In this document: piece after piece, positions 49,030 through 60,936 of the stretch
How the letters are laid out: each line of letters begins with the position of its first letter
Position numbering within the stretch: position 1 is the stretch's first letter
Assembly (NCBI GenBank): GCA_001599595.1
Contig: BCHH01000020.1
Location: forward strand, 468,464 to 532,463
Direction of reading: 5' to 3'
Length of the DNA: 64,000 nt
Origin: Beverwykella pulmonaria
Taxonomy: Eukaryota; Ascomycota; Dothideomycetes; Pleosporales; Melanommataceae
Translations under genes and position numbers: made by a program
The notes under the pieces: model-generated
Told to the model about the DNA's origin: nothing
The model's input: only the letters and a program-made list of their open reading frames with translations
Databases searched by the model: none

Positions 49030-50609
49030 ATGGATAAAGAGTTCAAACCGGACCCGTCGTTTGTGGCATGGGGTCCTTTTATTCCGAAAGACTACAAGAT
49101 TGCACCTGTCACTTTCATCGATATCACCATAGCTTCGATTGTTTGGGGATTAACATGCCTAGCCATTCTCGTCGCACTCTACCTTGGATACGGGCAGACG
49201 AAAGCATCACGATCACCACTAAGGAGCACATATGTTTGGCTGATATGGTTGGAGTTAATTGCATCGTTCCTGATGGGTTTAGAGAGCTACCTGCATCTCC
49301 TGAAATACATCAAACCCAGTAAGCCTATAATGTGTAACGAGGGTTGAGAACTTGCGCCAACGAAACCACAGGTCTTATGTTCTACTTCAGCATCTGTAAG
49401 TCAGGAAGGGTATGCAGAGACCTGCCAACTCTAGCCTACGAGGACTTCTATGTGCTAATAGTCGATATGTAGTGTTGTGGTGGTGCATTCAGGTCCAGCT
49501 TCTCCTTCAGATCATAATCAACCGGATCCGAGTCATCGTACCCGATCGTCGTCGCTCGAGACACATCATGATTGGAACTGCCGTCATTGTTACTGCTATT
49601 AATATCTCCGTGTTCAATATTTGGATACCCGCACGTCTGCAAATTAGCCATCGGTAAGTGGCTATCTCTTTCCCTTCCACCAACCGCATCATCATCGCCT
49701 TGTTTGCTTGGTGATCACAGTCTTGCTAATGTTATTCTAGGTATATAAAAATTAATGCGATATGGGATCGCATTGAGAAAGTGATCTATCTCATCATCGA
49801 TGCGCTCCTCAATTGGTATTTCCTCAAGACTGTCAAGGAAAACCTCATCAACAACGGCCTCGAGAAATACAACAAGCTCATGCGTTTCAACCAGCGCATC
49901 ATTGTGGTCTCGTTGCTCATGGATGTCATGATCATCGCCGCGATGTCAATACCCAACTCCTTTGTGTACGATTCCCTCTCCCAAGCTCTCCCTATCGCGT
50001 GCTAATCGAATCTTGAACAGTTATGTCCAATTCCACCCCCTCGCCTACCTCGTAAAGTTGAACATCGAAATGACCATGGCCAATTTGATTAAACGCATTG
50101 CAATATCTAAGTCCCGCCGCACAGGTAACAACTCAATCATGCAAGAATTCGCCTCGACCAACAAATCTTCAACTGGCAACACGAGCGCTGGCGGTCATGT
50201 CCGGAACAGCTCCTACATCGAGCTCTCGACGAGAGTCTTCATGGCTAAACGCAACTCAATCAGCGGGAAACGGAACTCTATATCGATCGGCCCAAGCGGT
50301 CATCGCGACCGCGCGGTCAGCTTCGCGCCCACTGGGACTCAAATCAAGAAGACGGAGGAGATCATAGTGCGAAGCGAGCCAAACCCAAAGTTCCAAAGGA
50401 AAGGGGAGGAGGATATGGGGCTAAAGAACATAGATGAGGAAGGGGTCGTGGTTATGGAGAGGGAGGTGGATAATAGTAAAAGCTTGGATGATGTCACTGA
50501 GGGGGCGGAGAGTGTGAAGAGTACGGAGGGGAGGAGGAGAGAGGATAGCGATGATGAGGCGGTGTTAGTCACGCCCAAGGACAGGAATGGGTGGCGGTTC
50601 AGGGGCTGA
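49030..50609 (+). CDS. Fungal seven-helix-type membrane protein of unknown function
   Basis: Exons 49030-49318, 49372-49395, 49473-49653, 49741-49965 and 50021-50609 (introns 53, 77, 87 and 55 bp) encode 435 aa. About seven hydrophobic spans are present: DITIASIVWGLTCLAILVALYLGYG, YVWLIWLELIASFLMGLESYL, FYFSILLWWCIQVQLLLQIIINR, IMIGTAVIVTAINISVFNIWIPA, WDRIEKVIYLIIDALLNWYF, IIVVSLLMDVMIIAAMSI and FHPLAYLVKLNIEMTMANLI. ARLQIS.RYIKIN..WDR.EKVIYL is a strong marker of this widespread fungal family. The C-terminal ~170 residues are polar and Ser-rich, probably cytosolic. Exon 2 is only 24 bp. No activity is known. Confidence 0.87.
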
Positions 50610-51414
50610 AGCTGAGGAGAGCGGCGTTCATGGACACATCTTTACATACCCCGGGTGGCTGTTATCGCATTCGCATTGACGTTACTAAGCGGACCTTCGC
50701 GAACATATTCTAAAAAGCTTTTTTCACATGGAACTTTCCACAAGCGTATTTGTCGGACACGCTGCGGAGATGCAATAGCAATGAGTGACTCGCCGTAGAG
50801 GGGCTACTGACTCGCGTTCGCTTGGTACAGCGGATATCGTTTGTTGCGAAGAATAACCGAAGACTCGCCGTTTTTCGTTTTTACACCAACTACAAGGAGG
50901 AATGAGTTCAAAAGCATACTGCCTTGTTTCCCTACCGGATATGCATTTCCTAAGTACTTTTTGTACGCTATTACGCATCATGGTGGTTGCAGGAGACGCG
51001 TGGAGCTCAGATATGGGAGTGAATTAGGCCTGCGCCCACTGATACCTTTATTTCTAGGCTTATTTTGAGTAAAATGCAACACTGAATACAAGTCTTAGTT
51101 AACCTCAAGTTGTGCGCAATTTATTGAATCTTGAATCCTGTAACTGGTTAAAAAAAAACCCGTGTTTCTATGAGGTATTGTTATGGTGTTGAGGCTCGCC
51201 AAGGCATTTTTGGTCATCAGCGTGCCGAGATTAGCGCAGTATCTTTTTGGAGATCGACACGCACTGTAACTTTTTGCGAAACCTGGTATCTGCGCGGTGG
51301 AGATTATCGAATCAACTTCGACCATGAGAGACGATGACGGACGTTGATATCCGAGCCCTGAGAGCTTAACTCTGCTCTCCCACCTGTTCCATCGCTGAAA
51401 GCCACCCGCACACC
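50610..51414. other. Intergenic between membrane protein and SDR genes
   Basis: 805 bp without a recognisable gene. The last part is the SDR promoter; no TATA box is clear. Confidence 0.45.
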
Positions 51415-52294
51415 ATGCCGCCCACCTCCCAAGCAATTCTCGTCGTCGGGGGTGGCCAGGGCATTGGTCTCTGCACCACACGCGCCATTCTTGCGTCCTC
51501 GCCTTCCTCGACTAAAGTTTTTGTCTTCGGACTGCATGCAGATCCCGTGCTCTCCTCGCTCACGGATTCTCATCCGGGGCGCGTAGTGACGGTACTAGGC
51601 GACGTGACGTCTGCGTCTGATAGGATGAAAGCGGTCGACACGTGTGTGAAGGAAATGGGGCGTATAGATACGCTTGTGTATTGCGCGGGTGTGATAACGC
51701 CGATAGAAGGGATAGAAAACGTGACAATAGAGGACGTAAAAGCGACATTTGACGTTAATATTTTTGGGGCTGTGGGCATGGTACGTATTTTCTTCGTCGT
51801 TGATCTCTAAGAACTAGAACAGCAGCTGACGTTTTGGTTATGTGAAGACGCAACTCTGTCTCCCCCACCTCCGTCGCTCCTCTTTCTCCAACCCCACAAA
51901 CGCCGCCTTCGGCAAAGCCATCTTCCTCTCCTCTGCCTGCGACTCAACCGTCACATACATGGGCTGGATGGCATACTGCACGTCCAAGGCTGCATTAACG
52001 CGCTTTGTGCAAATGCTCGCGCACGAGGAGCCTACGCTCTCTATTCAAGGTGTATACCCGAAGTTGACGCGGACGAAGATGGCGGAGGATCTTGTGAAGG
52101 GGAGGTACAAGGGTGTTATGGCGGACCATGAGATTGAGCGGTTTAGGATATGGGATGAAATGGGGGATGAAATGGTCGAGCCACCTGAGTGGTGTGCGGA
52201 GGCTACTGCGAGGCTGGCAGTGGGGAAGTTTGGGGGTTTGCGAAGTGGGGAGGTCGCGGATTATGATGTTCATGTTCCTAAGGCTAAGCTTTGA
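51415..52294 (+). CDS. Short-chain dehydrogenase/reductase (SDR)
   Basis: Exons 51415-51780 and 51848-52294 (67-bp intron with GCTGAC) encode 270 aa. The nucleotide-binding glycine motif is VVGGGQGIG (about 10-18). The usual NNAG appears as YCAG, then the active-site Ser in IFLSSACDS and the YxxxK pair in MAYCTSKAAL. This is a classical SDR resembling yeast IRC24/YIR035C-type proteins; it reduces or oxidises a carbonyl or alcohol with NAD(P)H. The substrate is unknown. It converges on the monooxygenase gene, only 155 bp away at the 3' ends. Confidence 0.9.
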
Positions 52295-52449
52295 GGTATG
52301 GAGATGTTGGAGTGGCGCGATTTGCGCGATTTGCGGGATTGGCACATGGTTGTGAGTCCAGCGGCTTGATGCTGATCATTCCGCATGAGGACACATTTTT
52401 CTCACATCCACCATCCAACACGCATACTCGCAAGCCTCCGACATACCAA

Positions 52450-54403
52450 CTATACCGCAATTCCCTCCTCAAGCGCCTTGATCTGCAGTGCCAAGATCCT
52501 TGAATAGTACCTCGACAGCGCCAGATTCCCACCCATGAACCACAACCCCGGATGCCCGCTCCTCTGCCACATTATTCTAAACTCTCCCTCTTCATTGAAA
52601 CCCCAAACATCACCGACCCTATCCGCAACCTCGTCTCCAAAGATGATCCTCGCCTGCGACCGCATGTTCTGGTACCCAGTCGCGAAGATGATCTCATCAG
52701 CCTCTAACGTGGATCCATCCGCAAACTTTAGCCCGTTGGGCAACACCTCGGCGATCTCTTGGCCCTGCTTAATTTTGACCTTGCCATCGACGATGAGCTG
52801 AGAGGCTCCGACGTCGATATAATATCCACCTCCACGTTGGAAGTACTTGATCAGCAGCCCTGCGTCGTGGGGTCCGTTATCTAGCGCAAATCCAGCTTTT
52901 CGAAGCCCATCGAGGGTCTTCTTGTCGGCCTCGTTTTGCACCTTTGTGAGCTTGACTTGCTGCGCTTTAAATAGCGCAGATGGTATGCTCCAGAGGAACA
53001 GGTCTGCGTCCTCGACTGGCGGGCCGTCTTCGTCATAGAGCCCTTTTAGTCCAATGTCGGTGATGGACGCGGAGGATATAACGCAAGTGGTGCTGCGCTG
53101 CACGATGGTGACATCGTACCCTTTTTCGTAGAAGTCCTGCGCGATATCGTGACCTGAGTTGCAGCAGCCCACAACTACCGCTTTCTTGCCGGCGGAATTT
53201 AGGGAGGCGCCAGGGAAGTCAGAACTGTGGCAGAGACGGGCGCCGGAGAACGTGTCCATGCCAGGGATGTCAGGGAAGTTTTTCTTTCCCGAGTGCCCTG
53301 TTGCTTGAACGATGTGCTTTGGGTGGAGAGTGCGTGATTGTACTGTTCCGTCTGACTTCTTACGTTCTACCGTCACAGTCCATACTTTCTTCTCTTCGTC
53401 CCATGAGGTAGATGTCAAGGTTGTTGATGTCCAAACGTTGAGTTCGAGCAGCTTGACGTACGCCTCGAAGAACTCAGCGAGCTTGTCCTTGGGCGTAAAT
53501 ACGGGCCAGTGGTCCGGAAAGGGGACATATGGCATATGGTCGTACCAGACAGGATCATGGAGAACGAGTTGGTGGTAGCGCTTGCGCCAATTGTCGCCCA
53601 CGCGCTCGTTGAGATCGATCATCAGGGAGGGGATGCTGAGCATTTTGAGGCGCGCGGCGACTGTAAGCCCACCTTGGCCGGCACCTGTCTGGTTCAGTGC
53701 ACCGTGCATTACGATTCAAATAAGGGTAAGCCAAACACATACCGATGATCAAAACCTTGGGCTCGCCATTCTCAAACTCTGAATCCGCCTCCCGCGTCTC
53801 CCTCCAATTCTTCCTCTCCGGATTACCTCCATGCTCCACACCCCTCGTTCTCCTCTTTCCCCTCGGCTCCTCATACCCCTTCAATTCAATCAACACGGTC
53901 GATATCGTAAATACCAACCACTTTCCATCCTCCTCCGCTAGTGTCACCATGCCTTCCCCGCTCCCGACATCTGTCTCAAAAGCGATGAAAAACTGAATCC
54001 CCTGCACATCACCCCACGCATCGATGGGCCCAAACTTGGGCTTCTTAAACGCCGTCTTGTCGTCGATTTCAATCTTCGTGGGCGGCGTCTTGCTCGCCTT
54101 CACATACGTAACGATGCTCTCTGTCCCTTTTAGGCTTCGAAGCTCCCAGGTCAAGGCTAGGTGGTCGCGCCAGTAGCTCTTCTCTCCAACAAATAAGTCG
54201 GCGAGCGCAGAGTAGTTCTTTTCAGAAAGCGCAGACGCAAGCTTGCCGATGACGTCATGCGCGACGGCCTGAGCGTCGACGGAGGAGGAGAGAGAGGTAG
54301 CGGGATATTCTCCTAGTGGTAAGTTTACAGACCCCGGCTCTACACGTGAGCGCGAGGGCACCGAGCTGTGAGATGGCGTGGTGGCCATCGGGGAGGTGCT
54401 CAT
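52450..54403 (-). CDS. NTF2/SnoaL-like domain fused to flavin monooxygenase
   Basis: Exons 54403-53743 and 53684-52450 (58-bp intron) encode 631 aa. The N-terminal ~200 residues have an NTF2/SnoaL-like fold pattern (VIGKLASALSEKNYSALADLFVGEKSYWRDHLALTW...). The FAD-binding motif VLIIGAGQGGL is split by the intron (GAGQGG at 221-226). The second dinucleotide site is VVVGCCNSGHDIA (393-398), and FATGYQ lies further on. NWRKRYHQLVLHDPVWYDHMPYVPFP is typical of the fungal FMO-like oxygenases. Such enzymes hydroxylate or do Baeyer-Villiger oxidation with NADPH and O2; the substrate is unknown. Pairing with the convergent SDR is suggestive of a shared pathway but unproven. Confidence 0.9.
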
Positions 54404-55354
54404 GATTAGCGGATTTTTTTGGGACTGATAGGAGCGGGTTGAATGGCAGAGCACGTGTTGAGGGGGAGCTCGATGAGGGTTTTGTAACTGTAGTCAAGAA
54501 GGCGATTATTCACATCTGAGCGGCTGTGAAGGCGCCCTCAGTGTTCCGAGCTCTTGTAAACACTTGATATGGTCATGTGCAACGTGCGCAAATCGTACTG
54601 GCTCGGCATACTTTCCGTCTACACAGCACGGCGGGGAAGTGCTCGCATCACCGGAAGAAGAAAACATAGGCAAGGAGGTTTGTGGGCCTCTGAAAATGGA
54701 AGCGAGAGAGCGGGGAAGGAGGCGCACGACTTTGGCGCCATCACCTACTCTTCTACGTTTCATGATGTGATAAGGCGCCCTCTGCGCCGCATACCCCTCC
54801 CATGTCTATCCTTATACCCGATCGCGTTTGCTCAAACATCTCGTACGACCAGGGGGGTTCTCACGCATTTTATTTGGGGATCCAGCGATGTTGCTCGGGC
54901 CGAAGTGATGCGGACTTCGGGACATTTGGTCAAATCCCGAGACATGCAGCCAATCAGCGCCCGCTTTTGCACTCGCTTAATTCCATTTTGGGATGTCGAG
55001 AACGAGAGTCACCTCACGACGAGGAAATGTCTGTCGACAGCAATGGTAAAACAGCATCAGCATTTGATCGTGAAATAGCTCAGCGCTACTGCAATGGGTC
55101 ATGGAGATGTATTAATCTCTATCTGTGTGCTGCGTCGGGACATGTCGCGTGGGTAGTCACACGCCTTAGAGGCTCAGCAACCTCCGTGTCCATAAACCAA
55201 AGCCGATTGATGCCCGTCGGCCATCCTTCAAACAATTCTTAACAGTAAGCCTCGTCAATGTATAAGACCCGGGGGGGTTCCATATGCATTATCCTATTCC
55301 ACCACCCACAGTATCGATAATTCCCTCCCTCGATCATCGATCAAGTCATCGATC
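54404..55354. other. Intergenic between divergent monooxygenase and membrane-protein genes
   Basis: 951 bp between two starts. The 169-codon plus frame at 54569-55078 has no domain and is not called. Promoters for both neighbours must lie here. Confidence 0.45.
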
Positions 55355-56386
55355 ATGCCTATCATTTCGCTGTTCGATCCCGTGCTCGACCGCGTGATGG
55401 CGAACACGCGCTCGAGGCGCGAGCCCAATCTCTTCGATGAGACGTTGTTCGCGCTCAAAGTCACATTTTCAGGCAAAGGCCCCGGCGTCTTCACTCGAGA
55501 AAATCGTAGCAACGTTTTCGTGGACTTGTTTTGGGCAGGCGTACTGTTTTGTATTTCGTTGGTGTATGCGGGGGCAAGGCTGCAGGAACTTCGTAGTACG
55601 CTCACGATTTCTATCCCAGGGTTCGATCCAAGATTCCAGGCTGATTTCAAAGAAGTCGATGCGAATCTCCTGGGCTCCTGGTTGGCGGACCATCCTGAAG
55701 GGGCGAACAAGGCCATTGATGGTGCAAATGCTGTAAGAGCCCCAACACCTTTTGCGAACCAAGTGTCTGACCATAACCTGAAGATTATCCACTTCCTAGC
55801 ATCCATCGTCGACCCCCTCCCGGAATTCATCTCCCACCCCTCAACTATAACTCTCCACATCGCCAAAGTCGCAATCCTCTATTGTGCATTCCGATTCCTC
55901 GTCCTACACCGCCAATGGCGCTTCAATTTTCTCCTCCCACACGTTTCCTACGCCGTTCTTTCTCTGGCCCTCTGGTGGGTGTACTCGGTCGACCCCTGGC
56001 TTGCCCTCTTCGCCGCCTGCCTCTGGTGCTTCCCTACCATCATCGCGGCCACAGTCCTCCTCCATGAACTCCTTGGCGATAATGCGTGGAAGACACGGAG
56101 CGCCCTCGATCATAGTTATACCACGAACGATCTGTGGCATGATCTCGAGAAGAAACTGTATAGTCCGAAATTGAGCACCGGGTTCTTCAGTCAACCAAGC
56201 CCGAAACCTGTTGGATATACGATGGTGGGAAGGGGAAGAGTGTATACTCTATTAGATGAAGAAGACTCGGAAGGAGAGCAAGAAGCGCAGGAAGGTGCTT
56301 TTACAAAGCTACTGGACCTCAACAAACCGGAAGGAGACCGACGGCAACGGAACAGAACACCCTGCAGTACACCGATTCTATCATGA
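55355..56386 (+). CDS. Hypothetical membrane protein
   Basis: Single exon, 343 aa. Hydrophobic stretches are DLFWAGVLFCISLVYAGA (~58-76), ITLHIAKVAILYCAFRFLVL (~165), FNLLP..VSYAVLSLALWWVYSV and PWLALFAACLWCFPTIIAATVLLHELLG, so about four spans. The C-terminus is acidic (LLDEEDSEGEQEAQEG). The initial ATG lies close to another in-frame Met (15 codons). I do not recognise the family. Good codon-like composition and the regular span pattern support a real gene. It is divergent to the monooxygenase. Confidence 0.7.
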   Translation: MPIISLFDPVLDRVMANTRSRREPNLFDETLFALKVTFSGKGPGVFTRENRSNVFVDLFWAGVLFCISLVYAGARLQELRSTLTISIPGFDPRFQADFKEVDANLLGSWLADHPEGANKAIDGANAVRAPTPFANQVSDHNLKIIHFLASIVDPLPEFISHPSTITLHIAKVAILYCAFRFLVLHRQWRFNFLLPHVSYAVLSLALWWVYSVDPWLALFAACLWCFPTIIAATVLLHELLGDNAWKTRSALDHSYTTNDLWHDLEKKLYSPKLSTGFFSQPSPKPVGYTMVGRGRVYTLLDEEDSEGEQEAQEGAFTKLLDLNKPEGDRRQRNRTPCSTPILS

Positions 56387-56902
56387 CAACACCTTGACGG
56401 ATACAATGTCTTTCTTCTCTTTCATTTTTTTTCTTTGCATTTTCCTTTGTTTAGAATCCTGCATTTCAGCCTATCCCTCGTCGGGAATTTCCATCTTCGC
56501 ATTGCATGTATTATGTAATTAGCATATGAGTGGTGGGCGGTCGCGAGTGTTATATACCCATGTGCGCTGTACAACAGTCTTTAAAGGCGGAAATTGAGGG
56601 GGTTGTTTTTCTTTACATCTTGGTCGGTTTTTTTCCTTCATCAAAGAATTCGCTTGTAGATATTCTTCGTTGTAAATATTACTTGAGAAGAGGTGGTTGA
56701 ATATAATATATGAAATATCCCAGCAGTTGGCTTACAGCCACAGATGAGTGAACCGGTGATGTCGTTGAGCCATGTCTTATAAAAAGCCTATTCGAACCAC
56801 AACATTCATCGCTGCGTACTGCGCAACCCTAGCCCCCTTGGGTTTAAGTCAATCTTTCGTAACATGTCGAATACTCAAACGTCTACATAGAAGTCCCAAA
56901 GC
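56387..56902. other. Intergenic stretch
   Basis: 516 bp, AT-rich, with no gene seen. Confidence 0.5.
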
Positions 56903-58097
56903 ATGCAATTTCTCCATATCACCCTGACACTACTCCCCTCATTCACGAACTCTCAATCAAATCATATCTCCTGTTCCCCAATTTCCGAACCCTCGCACAT
57001 TTCCAACCCCTCTCGGACCTCTCTACTCCTTCCTTCATCCACTCCAGAAGAATACAGCATCATCGGCCTACTTCTCCAAGCCATCCATTCTTCTACCTCC
57101 CCACTGACTGGCTTAGCTGTAGACCCAGATCTCAGCCTATACCTCACCTACCTCCAGAATAGCAGCTCAACCGTAAGCAATGTTGTCATTTGCTCTTCCT
57201 TCAACGCCGAGCAGCCCAAGCCAAACGCTTCAGTCCAAAACTGCGCCGAAGGTCAAAACGCCAGCATGTGTTTCACCAATGTGCAAAATGTGGTTCTCGG
57301 CTTGTTGAATTAACTTTACGTAGTAAATTCAGGGGATCTCGTCGGGCGAGAAGGGAGCTGTTGAGTATAGGGCTAAGATTGTCACGTATATCACGTGTTC
57401 TACTATGTCACGTGTATCACGTATGTCACGTGTCTCACATGACATACCATATGTCCTATTCTAGCTAGCTCACCGTTCATGGGTATATATAGTCGTCGTG
57501 CGAGCAGTCAGCTCTTCACGGCTTTCTCACTCTTTATACACACTTTCATCAGACAGTTGACTTCCGCCTTCTACTCGTGACAAAGATTATGAGTTTTTAT
57601 TATAAGATTAGAGGGTGGAATCGTGTGCTGGGTGTCCTCGCGTCTCGGTGCAGGTACTATATTCTGCAGTCTTTTTCAATAGACTCGTCGATAAGCGAAG
57701 ATGAAACCCTAGCCATGGTCGTATTTTAGAGTCAATTAGGCACCGAGCAAGCTGGTTTTACGGCTGATGAGTGCGGTCGCGTACACATCACCACCTTGGA
57801 GCATAACGCAATCTTCTACGTTGATACTCTACAGTTACCAGTCTCCGAGCAGGTCAATGGCGTACCGACCGAAGGAAAGAGCTTCGTAGATCCAGAAAAT
57901 TATGTGATTAAGACGCAATCTAGGAGCGCGTTGATCCAGCATGCGGATTCAGCGGCCACTTGGGATAGCTGGTTGTATTTTGTACGAATCAGTTGGAATT
58001 GGCCCCGCAGACGCAGTGTAGGAATTTAGATACGAGGAGGGGGCTATTTGGAAGTTATCGGGGTTGGGTTGGCTGGACCCGCAATTTGATTAGGTAT
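56903..58097 (+). pseudogene. Royal-jelly/yellow-like (MRJP family) gene broken by a solo LTR
   Basis: The 5' part (56903-57313) encodes a signal-peptide-like start, then TGLAVDPDLSLYLTYLQN, NVVICSSFNAEQPKP..VQNCAEGQNASMCFTNVQNVVLGLLN, and a TAA stop. The frame continues sensibly past it (LYVVNSGDLVGREGS). A solo LTR is inserted at 57380-57582. Behind it the C-terminal part resumes: ASRCRYYILQSFSIDSSISEDETLAMV, a TAG, QLGTEQAGFTADECGRVHITTLEHNAIFYVD, SALIQHADSAATWDSWLYF, then a 1-nt frame change and TNQLELAPQTQ. The middle of the beta-propeller is missing. In-frame stops, frameshift, deletion and insertion make it a pseudogene. Intact relatives are secreted six-bladed propellers. Confidence 0.72.
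57380..57582 (+). mobile_element. Solo LTR with perfect 5-bp target duplication
   Basis: 203 bp starting TGTCACG and ending CGTGACA, which are exact inverted termini. AAGAT stands directly on both sides (57375-57379 and 57583-57587). The left third holds an array of CACGTG/CACGTA words; then TGTCCTATTCTAGCTAGCTC, and a TATA box in GGGTATATATAGTCGTCG at about 57480. The sister copy is at 41870-42031. Left behind after LTR-LTR recombination of a full element; no internal part remains. Confidence 0.9.
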
Positions 58098-58252
58098 GGC
58101 TGAAGTGTGGTGGCAGTGTAAATATTAAGATGTCAAACGTTTGAAACGAGTAAAATTTGGGCTTCTCTAATGTGGTTTCGCTCTATTGGTATGATTAATA
58201 TCCTTTTCATTGTCTGGATTTCGTTTCCCCTGCAAAACTTGCCCGTTTTCCC

Positions 58253-60055
58253 TCATGGAGCATATCTAAACCCCTCGACCCCCTCCAACGCCGGCCTCTT
58301 CCCTACATCTGCCAACTGATTCAACCTCCTTAAATACATACTCATACAAAATGTAACAATCGAGTACAGCATCTGCATACTAATCGTCGCCCACATCCCC
58401 GGAAGATACAACGGCGCATCTTTACTCTGAAAGATCGTACTTCCTGTAATTCCCCCCGCCGCACCCACACTTATCATGGCCGCCGCGACAATGCCCCGCT
58501 TCTGCACCTTCGCTGTTTGGTTCTGGCCGTAGGCTAAACTTGCAGGGACGTTCGCTTGGGTCCCGAAAGTCGCGAGAAAGAGGCCAAAATATCTTACACC
58601 TGGTGGCTTTGTGTATAAAATGATGAGGAGACCAACAATTGCTGTGAGAGATTGAGTGATCAAGATTGGCCAGCGGAGCTTTATCTTGTCTGAGAGCCAG
58701 GCGAAGGCCAAGGATGCGATAATGGCGAATATGTATGGAGGTGAGGAAAGTATTTGGGATAAAGCATAGGAGAAGCCCATGCCTTCGCGTAGAATTATGG
58801 GCTGGAAGAAAGCGAGGGAGTAGACGCTAGAGGCTGCGACAAAGTATTGGATCGAACTAGATTGTGATCAGCAACAGTAGGATAGGATGCCTAGAAAACA
58901 TACTAAACGCCGATCTTCCAGTCTAATAGCATGGATAGCGTCTGCATGATGGTCGGGTGCTCAAGATCGCCTTCTTGTTTCTCGAGACTGACACGCGTGA
59001 TGGCTATGTGCTTTTGGCGTGGAGTGAGGAATTTGACCTTTTCGGGGACTTGGGTGGGTCAGTAACATTTCTCACTCTAGCATTAAACTACTCGACATAC
59101 ATTCGATCAGGAAAAAGGGTGCGACGAAGCCGGCAACAATTGTCGCAATACCCTCAATGATGAATATCCACCTCCATCCACTCCGATACATGCCGTCACC
59201 AACCCTAATTAGAGAGAGCGCGTATGCGAACTAGCCAGTTAGCAGACTTGGGTGTGAGGAGTGGAATGGGACGCACGATTGGGCCGAAGCCGGAAGATAG
59301 CAGTGAAGCCATGTAGAAGATGGAAACACGCTTCGCGGTTTCGAATTGGCGGTACCATGATCCGATGATGTAGACGGCGCCCGGGAACACTGCACTGAAG
59401 TCAGTCATTACACTTATGTTCATTGAATTTATTGAGAGAGAAGGGATGGCGTACACCCCGCCTCAAACACTCCCAACAGCGCCCGAAGAACAGTTAGTGT
59501 CTTCCAACTATGCACGAATCCCATACCGAGCACACAAGCACCCCATGATATAATGAGGAAGGTGAGCCAGTATCTCGCGCCGAGTCTGCGAATGATGAAA
59601 TTCGACGGTAGTTCAAACAACGCGTAACCTTCGTACACGGAATCAGCATATACATTTCCAAGACTTTCAATTTTCTCTTTTGGATGGTGTGGTGCTACAT
59701 ACCAATGAAGAAGATCAGCAGGGCAATGTTATACCGCGCACCGATCTTGAGTTGAAGGTCTTTTGCTAAACCGGCGATGTACGCGGCAGATATGTTTGTT
59801 CTATCCAGTAGGGAGAGACCGAAGACGACGCAGAGCATGGGAAAGACGCGCCAATCCGCTTTGCGGCTGTTCCTTTCGTTAGCATTCTGGCCGCTGGTGT
59901 TAGAAGATTGGAGATGGGTGAACATACACAACGGCTCGTTCTTCCTCGGGCGTCCAGTCCAGTTCTGGAGAAGCATCGTCGGCTTGGGACGATGTGTTCG
60001 TGAGTACCTTTTCGATCTGGGCTACGTCTTCTTTGGAGTCGAGCATATTTGCCAT
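58253..60055 (-). CDS. MFS transporter, anion:cation symporter (DAL5/allantoate permease-like)
   Basis: Seven exons, 60055-59928, 59866-59703, 59628-59455, 59389-59277, 59230-59101, 59048-58904 and 58856-58253, with introns of 61, 74, 65, 46, 52 and 47 bp, encode 485 aa. The family blocks appear in order: KADWRVFPMLCVVFGLSLLDRTNISAAYIAG (TM1), GARYNIALLIFFIGGYALFELPSNFIIRRLGARYW, LLGVFEAGLFPGAVYIIGSWY, WRWIFIIEGIATIV, LIEFPEKVKFLTPRQ, GVYSIQYFVAASSVYSLAFFQPIILREGMGFS and AYGQNQTAKVQKRGIVAA. Twelve spans with the usual large central loop. It imports an organic anion or small nutrient with protons; the exact substrate is unknown. All splice choices were fixed by restoring these conserved blocks. 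Confidence 0.92.
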
Positions 60056-60936
60056 TATGATGTTCTGATCCAATGGCTTCACTTCGATGTCGATGAAGGT
60101 TCAACCAGGGTTTCAAATGAAGGTATTTCTGCACAATAACTGCAAGGATTAATGGGTGAATGTCATGGCTTTTAAGTAGTACTCCTCTTTCCTATCAACG
60201 ACCGTACGATACATGGAGTAGATGCACCAACTGCCGCTCATTTTCGCGCTCTGGGGTAGCGACTGGGGCTGAAGATCTGAGGCCCCGGAAAATCTAGGCC
60301 CAGTGCAGTTTACCGGCTTGGCGCCGATGCTTTTAGGGCTTGTGCCAAGTGCATAGAAGGTGGAGTGGAGAGCTTGAGAGAGTAGAACGTGGGTGAAATA
60401 CCAAGACGCCAAGAGCGAGTCGTGAAAGTTGACTCGAAGGGTGCGGAATTGGAAGGACGACGTCGGATGTATGTCGTGCATTTGATAAACTAGAAATCCT
60501 TTACAAGTCTTTGTGTCTATCTGCACTGCGATGGGATTGTGTTCAAATATCCCTTTCTGTACATTCGTTGATCACGTTTCTTATGAAATGGCTGGGGTGA
60601 GAGGAAAAGGTACTGACGCCTAGGATCCGAAGTTGCACGTTCGTAGAGTATTGCGTGAAGTCGTATAGGTCGAGTCGTACTAGCGAATCGACAATTTAGA
60701 GTTTTGGTACCCCGGGCCATTTAATCCGATGATTTATGAGTTTACTTCGGCTGTAGGATGGCACAAAGACAACAGCAACATAATGTGCAAGATGAAAGTA
60801 TTAACATAAAACCGAAGCTAAGCTAAAGAACCCATATGGATAGCATAATTAAACTGAAAAGACAGGTGAGACTGAATCTGAAATAGGCGTACTCTCAGCC
60901 AATCAGTACGCAGCGAACGAAAACTTCGCAGTCCTC
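60056..60936. other. Intergenic between DAL5-like and MDR genes
   Basis: 881 bp, both neighbours on the minus strand. No further gene; a 125-codon minus frame at 60149-60526 has no domain. Confidence 0.45.

Noticed and set aside
57796..58029. 77-codon frame as a separate gene
   Set aside because: It is the frame-broken C-terminal part of the MRJP pseudogene.
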